Shown here: piece by piece, positions 39,001 to 45,669 of the stretch | Layout: every line of letters begins with the position of its first letter | How positions within the stretch are numbered: position 1 is the stretch's first letter | Assembly (NCBI RefSeq): GCF_032854445.1 | Contig: NC_088303.1 | Coordinates: 33,521,265 to 33,585,264, forward strand | From: Liolophura sinensis | Taxonomy: Eukaryota; Mollusca; Polyplacophora; Chitonida; Chitonidae | Direction: 5' to 3' | DNA length: 64,000 nucleotides | The notes under the pieces: model-generated | What the model saw: the letters and a program-made list of their open reading frames with translations, nothing else | The model's database searches: none | Told to the model about the DNA's origin: nothing | Program-made: the position numbers and the translations under genes

Positions 39001-42000
39001 GTGGGGGGGCGGGGGTTCTCCGTGGCATGGTGGCAAGGGCATCACAATGGAGACTCTCACCAATGTGATCGCAGTGAGTTCAAGTCTCACACTGGCTTCC
39101 TCTTCCCTCTGCCTAGTTTCCTCCCACCATAATGCTTTCTGCAGTCGTATATTGAAAATATTCTTTAGTACGATGAGAAAAACCAATCAAATAAATAAGT
39201 TGAGTTGGCTCATCTGTAAAACTGGTGTTGAATAGTAAACTGCTTTCTTAAATTATGTATTAAATTATTTTCTCCTTCTCTCTACTAGGAATCTTAAACC
39301 AGACAGGCTATATTTGTTTGTCAAAAACTGAACATTTACTGAGACATGAGAATAGAGAACTCATTCACATCACTTACTGTAATCTCTTGTATGTAGCTGA
39401 CTGGATGTCCCAGACAAACCGCTCGTGGTGATGGTCAAAGTATGTCAATACCCGCTCCACTCCCTATCGTGAGAATAGGACATGATTGTTCTCAATGTAT
39501 CACTTACAAGTGTATGTGACAGTTTCACATTAATAAAGTCAGGTTTGGAAAGAACTATAAAACATTTGATTCAAAAGTAGACAAGCAATGCACAGTGTAT
39601 CTGCTGCTTGTCATTTCTTCTCAAATTCTATACCTCATATCAATATACTTTAAATACACGTTCTGACATCCTGATGTTGGTGATACAACACATTTACAAG
39701 TTGTGACATCCTGATGTTGGTGATTCAACACATTTACAAGTTGTGATATCCTGCCATACTTTGGTGATTCAACACATTTGCAAGTTGTTATATCCTGCTA
39801 CTCTTTCATGATTCAACACATTTAAAACTTGTGATATCCTGCTAAACTTTGGTGATTCAACACATTTGCAAGTGGTGATAACCTGCTACACTTTGGTGAT
39901 TCAACATACATACATGCAAGTTATATGCTGCCACGCTTTGGTAATTCAACACGTTTGCAAGTTGCGACATCCTGCTACACTCTGGTGATTCAACATACAC
40001 ATTTGCAAGTTGCGATATCCTGCTACACTTCAGTGATTCAACATACATATTTGCAAATTGTGGGGTGCTCCACTTTGGTGATTCCACATACACATACAGT
40101 AGTTATATGCTGCTACACATTGGTCTCTAAACACATTTGCAAGTTGTGATATATTGGGACATTTTGGTTAATCAACAAATTATAAGCTGTGATGATGTCA
40201 GACATTATGTAACACTTTCCATTTCTAAACATATCAGCTGGGGTGATGTAAGATAAGCTTTCACTGTTGTTACAACACACTTACCAGCAGTGATAGCTGT
40301 CCCATTTTTTTGATTCTACACTTACCAGCTGTGACGATGTCCAACACACTGTCACACTTTCTGCTGCAACACACTTACCAGCTGTGAGGATATCCAACCA
40401 ACTATCACACTTTCTGCTGCAACACACTTACCAGCTGTGATAATGTGAGACACGCTGTCTCACCTTCTGTTACAACACACTTACCAGCTGTGATGATGTG
40501 AGACACACTGTCTCACCTTCTGTTACAACACACTTATCAGCTGTGATGATGTGAAACACGCTGTTTCATCTTCTGTAACAACACAATTACCAGATGTGAT
40601 GATGTGAGACACACTGTCTCGCCTTCTGTAACAACACACTTACCAGCTGTGATGGTGTGAGACACGCTGTCTCGCCTTCTGTAACAACACACTTACCAGA
40701 TGTGATGATGTGAGACACGCTGTCTCACCTTCTGTAACAACACACTTACCAGCTGTGATGATGTGAGACATGCTGTCACACTTTCTGTTTCATATGATTC
40801 CTCTTCCTGTCCATCATCTAAACCTTGAATACTTGTATTACTGCAATAGAACAGAATACAGCTTGAAGATGCAAATAGACTTTCAGAACAATTACTAACT
40901 AATCAAAAGGTTAAATCTGGTTTTCCATCATCTATAACTGATCACCAATTGAACGAAGAATAATTTTAGCCACAAGACTGTGTAAAAAATTACTCACATG
41001 TGAACAATGAAATAAAGGTTGCCATCAAAACTAAGATTCTACTCTTTCGATGAACAGCACATCTAAATGCTTTTAACAGAAAGTGCAGGTGTAAAATTTA
41101 TGCAGGAAATCCAAAGTTTGATACTAGTCAATGGTTACATTCTGCATTATTAGCACTTTGAAGATTTTGCCAACGTTAGCCCTTTAACATATGACAGTCA
41201 GGCTATGACGGATAAATTCAGGGCAGCCACAAGTATTTCACAGCAAATATTCACGATTTTCCCTCACCAACTCTGACAATATTTTACAACTTCCACTACA
41301 TGAAATGAAAAAAATCTAAAGTAGGGCCGATACTGCATAACTTGTGCAGCTTAAATGTTTCATCATTTTGATCTTCCAAAATTTTGATTTACAGAGGTAA
41401 CATTTCAGCTTCACCAGACAAAAAAAAGCTCTGCAGTGCCACGAGACATTTTCAAAAATTAACAACTGTTTCACCTATATTGTCTTAATACAGAACAAAC
41501 TTGTTTGTAAAGACATTCATTCATCACTTGTGTGTATCTGTTTGTAATACGTTGTATTCAGTGCATGTCATACAATTCACGCAGAGGTCTTTGTACAGAC
41601 TATAGTCTTCACATTTCCAGTGATACAGTCAACACCATGGACATACCAAAACGTACAGGGACTGTTCAGTTCCAACAGACTGTGTGTAGTAATGACAGAT
41701 GACAAATACAACATGGGAATGCTAGAACCAAACATGCAGCTATCTGAGAATGACCCACCAAGCAATGTTGACTTCATCCACTTCCAATATGATGTCATTA
41801 GGCGCAATAAAAATGACCGTCATCCATTTTCTGTCCTTTGGTTGGCTACACTCACTGGTGGGACAATTAACTTAAATATCTTTTCAGGGAAACACAAGCA
41901 CTTTCACTTGAACGGGTCACAGGAAAGTTCACAGGACTAAACAGGGACCATGTGGTCCTGAAAACCCTAGACATTTAGTTATGACGTCCTTTATTATATT

Positions 42001-45000
42001 AATAAACATGTGTAACTGTTGGAAGATCGAATTGTTTGAAAATTTACATGCCTGCATCTTCTTACGTACATTTGTGGATAAGGGATTCAGGTAACACTGA
42101 GGTTGACGATATTATCAGATGTGGTGTTGGTATGGTTTGTTAAGACCACCGGTATAATGTGCATGTCTGTATGTCACATGTCAGATAGTCTGTCAGTAAA
42201 GGTTGGTGGTTTATCACTATGTTTTCCTTCACATAGCCATATACCGTATGTAAAAAGTCTTGAGTCAACAAATCAATCTGTTAAATTGCTCAGTATATCT
42301 TTCCGACCACATTTTAATCAACACAGCTTTCATGACATTTGCCTCACGAGATCTTTGGTTCGTTACAAGGGTGATAGTGTAATATATTTTCCAACGTGTT
42401 ACTTTATCAAATACACGCAGGTGACTAACAAAAATGTCATTAAATGGTTGCTTTCATATTGGCCTTGTTATAGGTCTTCGGTCTGACCTAGGCCAATACG
42501 ACCGACATTGGACCTATAACAAGGCCAATGTGAAAACAACCATTTAATAACATAAAATTATATACACCATCTGCTTTTAAAATTGATGTATTTGTCCTAG
42601 ATGAAACATGGTTCTCTATTAAAGCTCTACTCAAGGAAACTCTAGTTACAATTACAACACAGTATTCACTGTGATAACAACATATGAAAAGTTGGTAGAG
42701 CGTCTGCTTCGGGAGCGGTGGGTCCAGGGTCAATCCTGGATTGAGCCACAATTAAGACCTTAAAAGAGGACGTTGTAGCTTCCTCCCTTGGCATTCAGCA
42801 TGAAGGGGATAGTGCAACGACTGCTTGATCTGTATCAGTATAATGGCAGGGCGGCTTACTTGACTTCAGTAAGCTTTCTCAGTGAAGCAGCACTAGATAA
42901 AAGAGTGGCGGATCCGTCCTGCAACAAGGAGATACATTACATGCACTCTAAGGATTCCTTCGTCGTCATATGATTGATTAAGTTGTTAACAAATTAACAA
43001 ATTGTTAAGTACGACGTTAAGCCCCAAGCACTCACTCACTCATATTAAAAGTAAATATAAAATGAAGATACTTTGAAGTTAAAATTCTTACAAGCCAGGG
43101 TTCAAATGTAATGTCTGTATATCGGCAGTGAAGAACTGTCCAGATGCATCCTGAAAAAGAGAGAACAACGTTTGATGAACATGTGGGTAACAGCTTGAAA
43201 TAGTTCATTCTGGTTTGAAAGAATGAAAATAAAATTCATTCAAACAATAATTTTGTGTAAATACGGCATACATAGTTAATGCTGTCTGATTAATACTTGG
43301 CAACAGTTACAAGTATCACACTTTCTTACACCAGAGGCCTAACACTAAAATTAACTGGAATTAAAAAAAATAATTTTTATTACTAGTTTCATTCAGTGAA
43401 GATTCTGCATTATATGAAGTTTTGAAGAGGTTTACAGAGGAAACACTGATCTCCACCAGAAGAAATAACACAAAGTACCGTCAAACAAAAAAAACTATAA
43501 AGATTTTCCACAATACATGTATATTCTTATATGCATGATGGTGCTTTCATGGGTGCCTCGAGCAAGCCACTGACATCGTTTATGACCTAGTGCATAATAC
43601 CAGGCTTGAAGTCACCGACAAACTTTTCCTCAAGTGACATACAGATATATTTGTGCCACGGTTACTGTCCAAAAAAACATGTACGCTGTAAGAATTGAAA
43701 ACGGAATATGAGACAGCATGCTAATCTGAAGACACCATCTGCAGATTAACGTTACTCTTGGCGCAAAGTTTCTGTGGGAAGGAAGTAGAGCGTGAATGGT
43801 GTGCTTTACCTTCAGCAGGACACAGGTAGCAGTAGCGAGCGGGCAGCGAGTTTTGGTCAGGTAATAGCCCCACTCAGGCTTCCAGCGAGTGAGGAGTAGA
43901 GAAAAGCCCAGGGTAAGCACACATAACAGGTAATACATACACCTCTTACAGGCATGGTCACGATAACCAGAGCACTCCTGTAACATACGTCAAACAGACA
44001 GACAATGTGGTAGTACAGAACACAGTACAATATCTACATACTGTACCATTTATATTCACAAGTATCTGAACATTTGGCTAATAATATCTGATTCCTTGAT
44101 TCCCGTCAGAATATTTTGGAAAAACAGGTGCTGGGATGAGGAACTATTGTCATTTTCCATCATCATCATTATTGTATGATAATGTCAACTAATGTGATCA
44201 TTTTTGGTAAAAAAAAAAAACGAAACACTCAGTTCTGATAGGGGTGGGGGGTAAACGGAAAGGCAGACGAGAAACACAGAGCAAGGGATCAAATGTGATT
44301 GGCCTTACATAAAAACTGAGCTTTGGTTATCTACTTTATGTTACCACAAAACCCAAAATCATCCTTTCAACATACCTGTGTACATTATAAATGTACACAT
44401 TGTGTAAATGACATTGTGACATTTAAATTTCCTTTGTGTGACATTTATCACAGGATGAAAAACACGTACATATTTATTTATAGTCGTGTCTCTTAAAAAT
44501 TACAAAAAAACCCAAAGCAAAGAAAAAATGATTCTATCACATTACGTGTAACTTTCACTCAGATTATATGTATGCATGATGAAGATGTAAGCAACCCTAA
44601 AACCCTAAATGGAGGAGTACGTAACTCATGCACCTTCGTCTGACTACAACTGGAAGACCGGGACAAAGGTTTCAAAACATGCTTAAACAATGACATAAAT
44701 AATGGTGGAAGAACAAAACCCTGGGGCTCGATATATAAATACATGTAGAACATGTCCCCAACAAAGCTACTACATGTTCAACACACTTCCTCTTGTGCAT
44801 TTTTATTCATGCATAAAATCTAAATTAAAACGATTTGGTACATGTATGTTTACAATGTAGCTTATAATGCACTTGCTCAGAAGCCTGTAAATGGGAAGGT
44901 TTGCCAGCAACCTGCAAACCTGCAACCTGTCGTGGGTTTCCCCCTGGGCTCTGCCAAGTTTCCTCCCACCATAATGCCAGCCGTTGTCGTATGAGCAAAA

Positions 45001-45631
45001 TATTTCTTGAGTATGGCGTAAAACACCAATCAAATAAATAAATATATACTTCTCAAAAGCACATAAAGTTAACACCAAAACTGACAAATGTATTTATGTA
45101 ACTCTCCCAGGTGTAACACTGCTACGACTCATGGACATATAATACTGTGGAGGCAGAGACGGGAGTGAAGGTTGTGCTGACAGGTCATTTTTATACCCAT
45201 TTAGCAATGTACATATACTGGTAGAAAGAAAGATTTCCCCACAGTGGCTTCACCCTGTTAGTAACATATACACAAACATGCTGGTGATGAACAGAAGGTG
45301 TGGACCTGTACACAGCTCGGCCCTGTGGTTAACTCTGAGCTCACTGTCTAGCGTTCTGAATCATGTCATACAACAGGAAGTCATCCCAGACAACATGAAC
45401 CACAAGTATCTCACGGTGATATCTTGAATAGAGCACACCTCCAATTACAAGTACATGCACTCAGTAGAAAAAGTATCGCTTGGCCCACTCATATGAGCAA
45501 ATGCGTATACACCGCAAGTCTACTGTTACTATACCAACAGTGAATACAGGTATTTATTCAAACAGGCATGTCAAAGTTCCTCCCTAATACTAACATATGA
45601 AAACTGACATGTATCTTTAAATGTATTAAAA

Positions 45632-45669
<38 letters not shown>

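Larger units (their letters stand above)
40841..43091. other. ATPase intron 4
   Basis: 2.25 kb. It contains a hairpin repeat, one SINE-B copy and an open frame at 41620-41940 (plus) for 106 codons without recognisable similarity. The rest is AT-rich with nothing I can name. Confidence 0.6.

Noticed and set aside
41620..41940. 106-codon plus frame inside ATPase intron 4
   Set aside because: Composition looks protein-like and it may be an old retroposed fragment. It has no recognisable domain, and an opposite-strand frame of similar length overlaps it, so I could not support a gene.
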